Assembly: GCF_001184025.1 (NCBI RefSeq)
Contig: NZ_BBYG01000019.1
Coordinates: 62,001 to 126,000 of the forward strand
Reading direction: 5' to 3'
Length of the DNA stretch: 64,000 bases
From: Streptomyces maremycinicus
GTDB taxonomy: Bacteria; Actinomycetota; Actinomycetes; Streptomycetales; Streptomycetaceae
Both the position numbers and the translations under genes were made by a program. Positions 1 through 9,223 of the stretch are shown piece after piece. The notes beneath the pieces were generated by a model that did not search any database, was not told the DNA's origin, and saw only the letters and a program-made list of their open reading frames with translations. Numbering within the stretch: position 1 is the stretch's first letter; each line of letters opens with the position of its first letter.

Positions 1-291
1 CAGCCGGTGCGGCCCGGCCTGGATCTCCACCTGAGCGGCGACATCACCGAGCTTCACGGCCGTGACGATGCCGGGAAACGCGTTGCGGACCGATGTGTAC
101 GAGGCACCCTCCTCGCCGCCACCGCTCCTGGCCAGCTCCACGGAGAAGGCAGCCAGATCCCGGCCGTCGATGAGGCGTCGTCCGCCCTCGTCGCGGTGTG
201 TGGCCATCCGGCCGGCGTCCGCCCACCGCCGCGCGGTGTCCGGACTCACCCCGAGCAGACGCGCCGCCTGGCCGATCGTGTAGGACTGCAT
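1..291 (-). CDS. HTH-TOBE molybdate-binding type protein, C-terminus cut by window edge
   Basis: The visible 97 residues begin MQSYTIGQAARLLGVSPDTA, a MerR/excisionase-like winged helix with the recognition helix around residues 8-28 and RRLIDG at about 40. After a short linker the sequence SVRNAFPGIVTAVKLGDVAA starts a TOBE/Mop fold, which binds molybdate or tungstate in ModE-like proteins. The likely role is a small molybdate-responsive DNA-binding protein or molybdate buffer, which is an inference from the domain pair. The ATG at 289-291 is the natural start because it directly precedes the helix-turn-helix. The protein continues beyond position 1. The next gene downstream is unknown; the upstream neighbour is the HTH-MurA gene on the same strand, separated by a terminator hairpin. 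Confidence 0.8.
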   Translation of the reverse strand, partial: MQSYTIGQAARLLGVSPDTARRWADAGRMATHRDEGGRRLIDGRDLAAFSVELARSGGGEEGASYTSVRNAFPGIVTAVKLGDVAAQVEIQAGPHRL

Positions 292-362
292 AGCCGCCAA
301 GATAGGCGATCAACGCCGCCCCGACCGTCCGCCGGGGCCCGGAGCAGCCACCCGAGAGGTGG

Positions 363-414
363 CGCCGCCGCCCCCAGACCCGCATGCGTGCGGTTCGAGC
401 GGGGGGCGGCGGCG
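363..414 (-). terminator. Hairpin after the HTH-MurA gene
   Basis: A perfect 13-bp inverted repeat (363-375 against 402-414, CGCCGCCGCCCCC with its complement) lies 9 bp past the stop at 423. The 26-nt loop contains a smaller palindrome around CGCATGCG. There is no U-run, as is usual for Streptomyces terminators. Confidence 0.65.
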
Positions 415-422
415 TCCGACGG

Positions 423-1952
423 TCAGATGTCCCGGAAGATCTCGATCTGTGCCCCGACGGAGTTCAGCCGCTCGGCCAGGTCCTCGTAACCGCGGTTGAT
501 GACATAGACGTTGCGCAGCACCGAGGTGCCCTCCGCCGCCATCATCGCCAGCAGCACGACGACCGCGGGCCGCAGGGCCGGCGGGCACATCATCTCGGCG
601 GCCCGCCAGCGCGTCGGACCCTCGACCAGCACCCGGTGCGGGTCGAGGAGCTGGAGTCGCCCGCCGAGCCGGTTCAGGTCCGTGAGATAGATCGCGCGGT
701 TGTCGTAGACCCAGTCGTGGATGAGGGTCTTGCCCTGCGCGACGGCCGCGATGGCCGCGAAGAAGGGCACGTTGTCGATGTTCAGCCCGGGGAACGGCAT
801 CGGGTGGATCTTGTCGATCGGCGCCTCCAGCTTGGAGGGCCGGACGGTGAGGTCGATCAGCCGGGTGCGGCCGTTGTCGGCCGGATACTCCGGCGTACGG
901 TCGTGATCGAGCCCCATCTCCTCCAGGACCGCCAGCTCGATCTCCAGGAACTCGATGGGCACCCGGCGCACCGTCAGCTCCGACTCGGTGACGACGGCGG
1001 CGGCCAGCAGGCTCATCGCCTCGACCGGGTCCTCGGAGGGCGAGTAGTCGACGTCCACGTTGATGTTCGGCACGCCGTGCACGGTGAGGGTGGTGCTGCC
1101 GATGCCCTCGACCCGCACCCCGAGCGCCTCCAGGAAGAAGCACAGGTCCTGGACCATGTAGTTGGAGGACGCGTTGCGGATGACGGTCACGCCCTCGTAC
1201 CGGGCGGCCGCCAGCAGGGCGTTCTCGGTGACCGTGTCCCCGCGTTCGGTCAGGACGATCGGCCGGTCCGGGCGGACGGCGCGGTCGACGACGGCGTGGT
1301 ACTGCCCCTCCGTCGCCGCGACTTCCAGACCGAACCGGCGCAGCGCGATCATGTGCGGCTCGATGGTCCGCGTACCGAGGTCGCAGCCACCGGCGTACGG
1401 GAGCTTGAAGTGGTTCATCCGGTGCAGCAGCGGACCGAGGAACATGATGATGGAACGGGTGCGTACGGCGGCCTCGGCGTCGATCGCGGCCATGTCCAGC
1501 TCGGCCGGCGGCACGATCTCCAGGTCGACCCCGTCGTTGATCCAACGGGTCCGGACCCCGATGGAGTTCAGGACCTCGAGGAGGCGGTAGACCTCCTCGA
1601 TCCTGGCGACCCGGCGCAGCACTGTGCGCCCCTGGTTGAGCAGTGAGGCGCACAGCAGGGCCACGCAGGCGTTCTTGCTGGTCTTCACGTCGATCGAGCC
1701 GGACAGCCGACGGCCGCCCACGACCCGCAGGTGCATCGGTCCCGCGTAACCCAGAGAGACGATTTCACTGTCCAGGGCTTCACCGATTCGAGCGATCATC
1801 TCAAGGCTGATGTTTTGGTTGCCTCGCTCGATGCGGTTGACAGCACTCTGGCTGGTTGCGAGCGCCTCGGCCAGCTGCGCCTGTGTCCAGCCACGGTGTT
1901 GGCGGGCGTCACGGATGAGCTTGCCGATGCGTACGAGGTAGTCGTCTGCCAT
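423..1952 (-). CDS. HTH-fused MurA-like enolpyruvyl transferase
   Basis: The 509-residue protein has a Cro/CI-type helix-turn-helix (about 1-65, with TQAQLAEALATSQSAVNRIE) joined to a complete EPSP-synthase/MurA fold (about 74-509). MurA transfers enolpyruvate from PEP to UDP-GlcNAc in the first committed step of peptidoglycan synthesis. The catalytic residues are kept: K93-N94, the loop cysteine C190 in YAGGCDLGTR, R195, and the C-terminal NRGYEDL. It should therefore be able to catalyse, unlike a degenerate sensor, although no activity can be shown from sequence. Streptomycetes usually carry a separate housekeeping MurA, so this is probably a second, self-regulated or DNA-binding paralogue (the SCO5998 type by gene order). 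The ATG at 1952 has no Shine-Dalgarno sequence; TAACCT ends 7 nt upstream, so a leaderless transcript is likely. Confidence 0.9.
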   Translation of the reverse strand: MADDYLVRIGKLIRDARQHRGWTQAQLAEALATSQSAVNRIERGNQNISLEMIARIGEALDSEIVSLGYAGPMHLRVVGGRRLSGSIDVKTSKNACVALLCASLLNQGRTVLRRVARIEEVYRLLEVLNSIGVRTRWINDGVDLEIVPPAELDMAAIDAEAAVRTRSIIMFLGPLLHRMNHFKLPYAGGCDLGTRTIEPHMIALRRFGLEVAATEGQYHAVVDRAVRPDRPIVLTERGDTVTENALLAAARYEGVTVIRNASSNYMVQDLCFFLEALGVRVEGIGSTTLTVHGVPNINVDVDYSPSEDPVEAMSLLAAAVVTESELTVRRVPIEFLEIELAVLEEMGLDHDRTPEYPADNGRTRLIDLTVRPSKLEAPIDKIHPMPFPGLNIDNVPFFAAIAAVAQGKTLIHDWVYDNRAIYLTDLNRLGGRLQLLDPHRVLVEGPTRWRAAEMMCPPALRPAVVVLLAMMAAEGTSVLRNVYVINRGYEDLAERLNSVGAQIEIFRDI

Positions 1953-1959
1953 GGGGTTG

Positions 1960-1965
1960 AGGTTA
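1960..1965 (-). promoter_or_regulatory. Candidate -10 for leaderless HTH-murA mRNA
   Basis: On the minus strand TAACCT stands 7 nt before the ATG at 1952, the spacing expected when transcription starts at the A of the start codon. No ribosome site is present in this interval. The partial palindrome at 1965-1980 abuts it. Confidence 0.45.
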
Positions 1966-1980
1966 TCTCAGATATGAGAT
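1965..1980. promoter_or_regulatory. Palindromic operator ATCTC-N6-GAGAT before HTH-murA
   Basis: ATCTCAGATATGAGAT is a 16-bp palindrome with one mismatched pair (arms ATCTCA and TGAGAT). It directly overlaps the upstream edge of the presumed -10, so a bound protein would block RNA polymerase. The geometry ATCTC-N6-GAGAT is the same as in the palindrome in front of the aconitase gene (2660-2677). Confidence 0.5.
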
Positions 1981-2016
1981 CGCACCTCTTGGGGGGTCCA
2001 TTCGGGTGACGTCCCG

Positions 2017-2217
2017 TCAATGGCGCTTCTCCTTGCGCGTACGACGCCATCCGAAAGGTCCGGGCAAATCAACCGATGTCGTACGACGTCCGGTGCTGCT
2101 GTGCGTGTGGTGCGGTCCGTGCCGGCCGCCGCCGGTCGTGATCGACCAGGAGTGCCGATTGATGTTCAGTCGCACCCCGGGGAGGATGCGGAAACTCTTG
2201 CGGAAAGTGAGGGGCAT
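2017..2217 (-). CDS. DUF4236-like small protein
   Basis: This 66-residue basic protein starts MPLTFRKSFRILPGVRLNIN and contains TTSVDLPGPFGW. That is the pattern of DUF4236 proteins (FRKSF..LPGVR.N, then a glycine-rich stretch and T.GLPG). The function of the family is unknown. A strong AAGGAGG sits 4 nt before the ATG at 2217, which supports translation of an otherwise easily overlooked ORF. It lies 64 bp upstream of the HTH-MurA gene on the same strand, so read-through into that gene is possible, although the latter has its own promoter-like elements. Confidence 0.6.
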   Translation of the reverse strand: MPLTFRKSFRILPGVRLNINRHSWSITTGGGRHGPHHTHSSTGRRTTSVDLPGPFGWRRTRKEKRH

Positions 2218-2659
2218 CGAGCCTCCTTCGTCGAGTGGCGTCCGTCCGCACTCGTCTACCCCGAGTCGGCGGCCTCATGACCGGCGCATTCTCAACGCCC
2301 TTGACTCGGCGGCCTCATGGCCGGTGAGCCCCCGATGCCGCTGCCCCCGAGGCCCGTTCGGGCGCCGGGGTCGTGCCGGACGGCCGGAAGGGGGTGGGGG
2401 TCCGTGGGTGCGCATCCGGTCCGTCCGGGCGTCCCGGCCACGACCTCGCTCCCGGTCGGCGGTGGCCCGTGTGCCGCTCGACCGCCGCGTGGCCGAGGTC
2501 ACGGAGGGCGTGCGCTCCACCGGCGGCATACTCGTCAGCGCTTCCCGTGGCACTTTCCGGCGGGAGTGGCGGGACCGGCCGGCCGAGTGCGGATTCCGGG
2601 GTTCACCGGGAGCGCGCAGCGAGCCCGGGCATGACCATTCAGCCCCCATGTACTAGAGT
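2218..2659. other. Intergenic stretch without a convincing gene
   Basis: Several overlapping open frames exist here on both strands, but none has a recognisable domain and they are arginine- and proline-rich in every frame, as expected of random high-GC sequence. The stretch contains two 22-bp near-identical direct repeats (2263-2284 and 2303-2324, centred on TCGGCGGCCTCATG, 40 bp apart). Confidence 0.5.
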
Positions 2660-2677
2660 TATCTCGACATCGAGATA
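2660..2677. promoter_or_regulatory. Palindromic operator upstream of aconitase, TamR/MarR-like
   Basis: TATCTCGACATCGAGATA has perfect 8-bp arms and a 2-bp centre. In S. coelicolor the MarR-family regulator TamR is known to control the aconitase gene. Whether this is its exact site is an inference from position and from the MarR-like size of the palindrome. It lies 142 bp before the start codon. Confidence 0.55.
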
Positions 2678-2732
2678 TCTGCCGAGGCGCCCCGCAGTCG
2701 CACGCTTCAGTCGGTCCAGTAGTAAGGGTTAC

Positions 2733-2751
2733 CTAACTTAGCCTGACCTTA
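2733..2751. promoter_or_regulatory. Candidate iron box (DmdR1/DtxR-type) upstream of aconitase
   Basis: Read on the minus strand, TAAGGTCAGGCTAAGTTAG matches 14 of 19 positions of the actinobacterial iron-box consensus TTAGGTTAGGCTAACCTAA, including the core AGGCTAA. It lies 68 bp before the aconitase start. Iron control of an iron-sulfur enzyme would make sense, but binding is unproven. Confidence 0.45.
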
Positions 2752-2818
2752 GCGGATCGGCCAAGCCCGCGCGACGGCAGGATGCGGTGGTAAGCGCACA
2801 TCAATGAAGGAGACTGTC

Positions 2819-5536
<2,718 letters not shown>

Positions 5537-5554
5537 CCGATCCGGCACGGCAGT

Positions 5555-5592
5555 GGAGGGCCGCATCCCCGTCAGCGGGGGTGCGGCCCTCC
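5555..5592 (+). terminator. Terminator after aconitase
   Basis: GGAGGGCCGCATCCCC pairs with the sequence ending at 5592 through a 16-bp stem with one G-T wobble and a 6-nt loop, 18 bp past the stop codon. Confidence 0.85.
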
Positions 5593-5734
5593 GTCGTGCC
5601 GCCCCGGCGCCGGTCCGCGCGGGCACCCGACCGCCGATGCCTCCTTGCGGAATCGCGGGAAGAAACCCGTTTCACACGGCTTCGGCCCAGTCGGAACACA
5701 GGGTTCCCTCAGCGGACCGGGACAGGATCAGGAC

Positions 5735-5902
5735 ATGGCTGGCATCCCCGGTACCCGAAGCGAACGGGTCCGCGTCCTGATCGTCGACGACGAACCCGCG
5801 CTCACCGAAGTGCTCTGCGCGGCCGTCACCGAAGCGGGCCGGCGCCCCTGCCTGGCCGCCACCGGGCCCAGCGCTATCAGACCGGTGGAGGCCGGAAGGT
5901 GA
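5735..5902 (+). pseudogene. Response regulator stub with internal in-frame deletion
   Basis: The ORF encodes 55 residues. Residues 12-44 (VLIVDDEPALTEVLCAAVTE and on) are a normal start of an OmpR-type receiver domain with its acidic DD pair. The last residues AIRPVEAGR look like the usual end of the winged-helix domain, where family members read RGVGYAIRP. About 180 residues, including the phosphoacceptor aspartate and the DNA-binding domain, are missing. The simplest reading is an in-frame internal deletion. The stop codon still overlaps the GTG of the kinase gene (GTGA), so translational coupling is preserved. The start ATG at 5735 has a modest AGGA upstream. It could be a remnant or a functional micro-receiver; I favour a remnant. 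Confidence 0.75.
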
Positions 5903-7443
5903 GAAGCTCCGGCCGGTGGCGTTCGCGCGGCGGGGACAGCCGCCCGCGGGGCGGCTCCCTGCGCACCCGCCTCCTGATCCTCTTCGGCGTCGTCCTCGTC
6001 GCCGTGTGCGCCGTGACGGCCCTCACCGCCGTCCTCGCCCAGCGTGCCTACCTGCTGGGCGACCTGGACGACCGGGTCACCGACGCCGCGGAACGCAGCC
6101 TCGACGGCGCCTCCCTCCACCCCGACAAGGCCCGCGACCTCACGTTCCTCGACGAGAGCGGCCGGCCGGCCGGGATGCTCGCCGCCCGCCTGGACGCCGA
6201 CGGCACCGTCCTCGCGGCGGCGACGGTCGGCCAGGACACTCCGCCGCGGTCCCTGACACGAGCCCAGATCGCGGCCCTGCGAGGCATCGCGACCGACGGC
6301 GGCCCGCACACCAGGACGATCCCGGGACTGGGCACCTACCGCTTCACCGCCCTCGACGACGACGGCGTACGCGTGCTCACCGGTCTTCCGATGGACGACG
6401 TCCAGGACATGATCAGCGGCCTGGTCGTGGTGGAGTCGGTCGTGGCCGCGGCGGGTCTGGCCGTGGCCGGCGGTGTCTGCGCGGTGGTCGTACGACGCCA
6501 GCTGCGCCCTCTCGGCAGGGTCGCCGCCACCGCCGTCGAGGTCACGCACGCCCCGCTCCGCCGCGGCGAGGCGACCGGTCTCACCCGGGTTCCCGAACGG
6601 GACACCGACCCCGGCAGCGAGGCCGGCCAGGTGGGCGCCGCCCTCAACCGCATGATCGACCATGTGGAGTCCTCGCTCGCCGAACGCCGGCACAGCGAGG
6701 AGCGGATGCGCCGCAGCGAGGAACGCATGCGCCGTTTCCTGGCCGACGCCAGCCACGAACTGCGCACCCCGCTGGCCTCCATCGCCGGCTACGCGGAGCT
6801 GATGAACCGCGGAACGGACCGCATCGAACCGGGACTGGCCTGGCGCCGGGTGACGGCCGAGTCCGCGCGGATGACGGGCCTGGTGGAAGACCTGCTGCTG
6901 CTCGCCCGGCTGGACGAGGGCAGGCCGCTGCCATCCGCCGAGGTGGACCTCGCGGCGCTCGTCGCCGAGGCGGTGTGGGACGCCCGGGCCGCGGGCAGCG
7001 GTCACGACTGGCGACTGGAGCTGTCCGTCGACGAGGCGCCCCTGGTCCTCGGCGACGAGGTACGCCTGCGTCAGGTGGTCGCCAACCTGTTGGCCAACGC
7101 GCGCGTGCACACACCCGCCGGAACCGGCGTCGTGGCGGTGGTGGAGGCACGACGGGGGACGTGCGCGGTGCGCGTGCGGGACGACGGCCCGGGCATCCCA
7201 ACCGACCTCCTCCCGACGGTCTTCGAACGCTTCACCCGCGCCGACGCCTCCCGGGCCCGCGCCACCTCGGGCAGCGGCGCCGGTCTGGGCCTCGCCGTCG
7301 TCGCGGCGATCACGGCGGCCCACGGCGGTCACCTCGCCGTACACAGCGAACCGGGCCGCACGGAGTTCACGGTGGAACTGCCGCTCGCGGGGGACACCGG
7401 CGCGGACACCCTCACCTGGAGTCCACAGGTGTCCGTGCGATGA
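5899..7443 (+). CDS. Membrane sensor histidine kinase, orphaned by response regulator loss
   Basis: The 514-residue kinase has a transmembrane helix at about 23-48, an extracytoplasmic sensor domain to about 174, a second helix to about 198 and a HAMP linker. Next comes a DHp domain with phosphoacceptor H286 (ASHELRTPLASIAGYAEL) and an HATPase with N box (NLLANARVH), G1 (DDGPGIP), F box (VFERFTR) and G2 (GSGAGLGL). All catalytic motifs are intact. A 7-residue duplication (SEERMRR twice, encoded at about 6696-6738) sits in the coiled coil just before the H box. The GTG start overlaps the stop of the regulator stub by GTGA. With its own regulator gutted, it must be silent or signal to another regulator. 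Confidence 0.9.
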   Translation: MRSSGRWRSRGGDSRPRGGSLRTRLLILFGVVLVAVCAVTALTAVLAQRAYLLGDLDDRVTDAAERSLDGASLHPDKARDLTFLDESGRPAGMLAARLDADGTVLAAATVGQDTPPRSLTRAQIAALRGIATDGGPHTRTIPGLGTYRFTALDDDGVRVLTGLPMDDVQDMISGLVVVESVVAAAGLAVAGGVCAVVVRRQLRPLGRVAATAVEVTHAPLRRGEATGLTRVPERDTDPGSEAGQVGAALNRMIDHVESSLAERRHSEERMRRSEERMRRFLADASHELRTPLASIAGYAELMNRGTDRIEPGLAWRRVTAESARMTGLVEDLLLLARLDEGRPLPSAEVDLAALVAEAVWDARAAGSGHDWRLELSVDEAPLVLGDEVRLRQVVANLLANARVHTPAGTGVVAVVEARRGTCAVRVRDDGPGIPTDLLPTVFERFTRADASRARATSGSGAGLGLAVVAAITAAHGGHLAVHSEPGRTEFTVELPLAGDTGADTLTWSPQVSVR

Positions 7444-7538
7444 GCCGACGGCGCGGAACCGTCCGAGCGGACGAGCCGCCCCGCCCCGCGGTGGTTTACA
7501 AGTGGACCGTACGGCGCTACCTTCCGGCACAGGTGAAG

Positions 7539-7552
7539 TGGGAGCGCTCCCA
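7539..7552. promoter_or_regulatory. Perfect CebR operator
   Basis: TGGGAGCGCTCCCA is the exact 14-bp palindrome bound by the LacI-family cellobiose repressor CebR in Streptomyces. It lies 133 bp upstream of the LPMO start codon and suggests induction by cello-oligosaccharides. Confidence 0.85.
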
Positions 7553-7684
7553 TATCCGCTCGTGACCGGCGGACCGGAACCTGTCGGGCTCGGGTCCGGG
7601 AGGCTCCCGCTTCACGCCCCCACCCGCATCCGCAGTGCACCCCATGCACGCACGGTCCGTACACGGAAGGCGGACTCATTCGCC

Positions 7685-8773
7685 ATGCGATCTGCCATGC
7701 AACCTGTCATGATCACGTCAGAATCGAGGTCGGGGTTACGCACCCGGGCCCTTCTCCTCGTCCTCCTCGCGCTGCTGGCCACCGTCCCCGCCCTGGGTCT
7801 GATCGTCACGACCGGCGGCAAGGCCGAGGCGCACGGCACCCCCATGAAACCCGGCAGCCGTACGTTCCTGTGCTGGCAGGACGGACTGACCGACACGGGT
7901 GAGATCAAGCCGGTCAATCCCGCGTGCAGGAACGCGCAACAGGTGAGCGGTACCACGCCGTTCTACAACTGGTTCTCGGTACTGCGTTCCGACGGGGCCG
8001 GACGCACCCGCGGGTTCGTCCCGGACGGCCAGTTGTGCAGCGGCGGCAACGCCAACTTCACCGGATTCGACGCGGCCCGCGGCGACTGGCCGCTCACCCA
8101 TCTCACCTCGGGCGCCAGGGTCGACTTCTCCTACAACGCCTGGGCGGCGCACCCGGGTTGGTTCTACGTCTATGTCACCAAGGACGGCTTCGACCCGACC
8201 CGTACCCTCACCTGGGACGCGATGGAGAGCCAGCCCTTCCTCTCGGTCGACCACCCGCCGCTCAACGGCAGTCCGGGCACGGTCGAGGCCAACTACTCCT
8301 GGACGGGGCAACTCCCGGCGAACAAGTCCGGCCGGCACATCATCTACATGGTCTGGCAGCGTTCGGACAGCGCCGAGACCTTCTACTCCTGCTCCGACGT
8401 CGTCTTCGACGGCGGAAACGGCGAGGTGACCGGCATCCACGAGCCGGGGAACCCGACCGAGCCCGTCCCCGGCACCTGCACCGCCACCCGGCGGACCACC
8501 AACAGCTGGACCGGCGGCTACCAGTCCGAGGTGACCGTCACCAACTCCGGCGACGTTCCGATGCTCGGCTGGATGGTCGACTGGACACTGCCCGGCGGTC
8601 AGTCGGTGGCCAGCCTGTGGAGCGGCAACGCGACGTACGACGGACAGGCGGTGATGGTGCACAACGCCGACTGGAACGGCTCGTTGAGCCCGGGGCAGAG
8701 CGCGACGTTCGGATACGTCGTCTCCGGCTCGGGCGGCGACAGCGCCACGAGCCTTCCATGCAGGGTCGGCTGA
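7685..8773 (+). CDS. Secreted AA10 lytic polysaccharide monooxygenase with CBM2
   Basis: The 362-residue precursor has a signal peptide with a long hydrophobic stretch (about 17-42) ending in AEA, after which H50 becomes the N-terminal residue of the mature enzyme. H50 and H156 (AWAAHPGWF) form the copper histidine brace of AA10 enzymes. The C-terminus (about 263-362, beginning CTATRR) is a family 2 carbohydrate-binding module with conserved tryptophans (NSWTGGY, LGWMVDWTL). The enzyme oxidatively cleaves crystalline cellulose or chitin outside the cell. The CBM2 and the CebR box favour cellulose. The ATG at 7685 was chosen among three nearby in-frame ATGs as the one giving the fullest n-region; 7697 or 7709 are possible. 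Confidence 0.9.
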   Translation: MRSAMQPVMITSESRSGLRTRALLLVLLALLATVPALGLIVTTGGKAEAHGTPMKPGSRTFLCWQDGLTDTGEIKPVNPACRNAQQVSGTTPFYNWFSVLRSDGAGRTRGFVPDGQLCSGGNANFTGFDAARGDWPLTHLTSGARVDFSYNAWAAHPGWFYVYVTKDGFDPTRTLTWDAMESQPFLSVDHPPLNGSPGTVEANYSWTGQLPANKSGRHIIYMVWQRSDSAETFYSCSDVVFDGGNGEVTGIHEPGNPTEPVPGTCTATRRTTNSWTGGYQSEVTVTNSGDVPMLGWMVDWTLPGGQSVASLWSGNATYDGQAVMVHNADWNGSLSPGQSATFGYVVSGSGGDSATSLPCRVG

Positions 8774-8913
8774 GCACGAGCAGCTCAGGGCGGGCCCGGT
8801 GGGCGGAGATCCGCACGCCGACCGGGCCCGCGAGCCGGGCCTGCCCCGAGGGGGGATCGGGGCGGTCCGGTGCGTCCCCGCCCGGACGGTGCCACGGACG
8901 GGTAGCGCGATGC

Positions 8914-8925
8914 GACAACGTTGTC
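8914..8925. promoter_or_regulatory. GACAACGTTGTC palindrome, orphan copy
   Basis: This perfect 12-bp palindrome is nested in a wider inverted repeat (TGCGACA at 8911 and TGTCGCA at about 8931). It is identical to the copy in front of the GH92 gene. A central ACGT with dyad arms is typical of LacI-family operators; the cognate protein is not identifiable here. Confidence 0.5.
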
Positions 8926-8945
8926 CGCATGTCGCACCGATGACC

Positions 8946-9113
8946 CTACCGGGTCAACGCGTGTAGGAGCCAACCGAGTTGAGGACAGAAGTCGTAGCAG
9001 GCGTGGAAAGCCGGGCCGGGGCCGTACGCCCGCGCCGGAGCGGCGGTGAGGAACAGGGCCTTGTGGCGGGCCGCTCCCGTCAGCGGTCCCGTGAACCGTC
9101 CGGTGACGCTCAT
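8946..9113 (-). CDS. Possible 55-residue small ORF, unknown
   Basis: The ORF starts ATG at 9113 (MSVTGRFTGPLTGAARHKAL) with GAGGGGG about 10 nt upstream and ends at a TAG at 8946. Codon use is Streptomyces-like in the first half and less so towards the end. No family was recognised. It may be a chance ORF or the remnant of a lost gene. Confidence 0.22.
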   Translation of the reverse strand: MSVTGRFTGPLTGAARHKALFLTAAPARAYGPGPAFHACYDFCPQLGWLLHALTR

Positions 9114-9133
9114 GAGCCGCGGTCCCCCTCGTG

Positions 9134-9168
9134 GGCCGGGCCGCCCGCTGTCCGCGGGCGGCCCGGCC
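9134..9168. terminator. Bidirectional terminator between LPMO and GH92
   Basis: A perfect 15-bp stem (9134-9148 with 9154-9168, core GGCCGGGCCGCCCGC) with a 5-nt loop lies 56 bp past the end of the GH92 gene. Confidence 0.75.
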
Positions 9169-9223
9169 GTCGAGGAGAAGAGGCGACGCCCGGTGCGGCG
9201 GGCGGTCGCTGTCGGCTACCCGA

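Larger units (their letters stand above)
8774..9223. other. Convergent intergenic region between LPMO and GH92
   Basis: This 450-bp stretch contains a GACAACGTTGTC palindrome (8914), a possible 55-residue minus-strand ORF (8946-9113) and a strong hairpin (9134-9168). No gene with a recognisable family is present. The palindrome lies 3-prime of both flanking genes, an unusual place for an operator. Confidence 0.6.

Noticed and set aside
423..1952. HTH-MurA as an inactive sensor
   Set aside because: The catalytic lysine, loop cysteine and arginines are all present, so loss of catalysis cannot be argued from sequence.
2275..2649. Open frames on both strands between DUF4236 and aconitase as genes
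   Set aside because: No domain, no good ribosome site, and arginine/proline-rich composition in every frame, as expected of noncoding high-GC DNA.
2804..2818. ATG 2804 as aconitase start
   Set aside because: It overlaps the GAAGGAG ribosome site that serves GTG 2819.
7491..7515. GTGGTTTACAAGTGGACC upstream of the LPMO as a DasR element
   Set aside because: The left half resembles the consensus but the right half does not match, and the perfect CebR box nearby explains regulation better.
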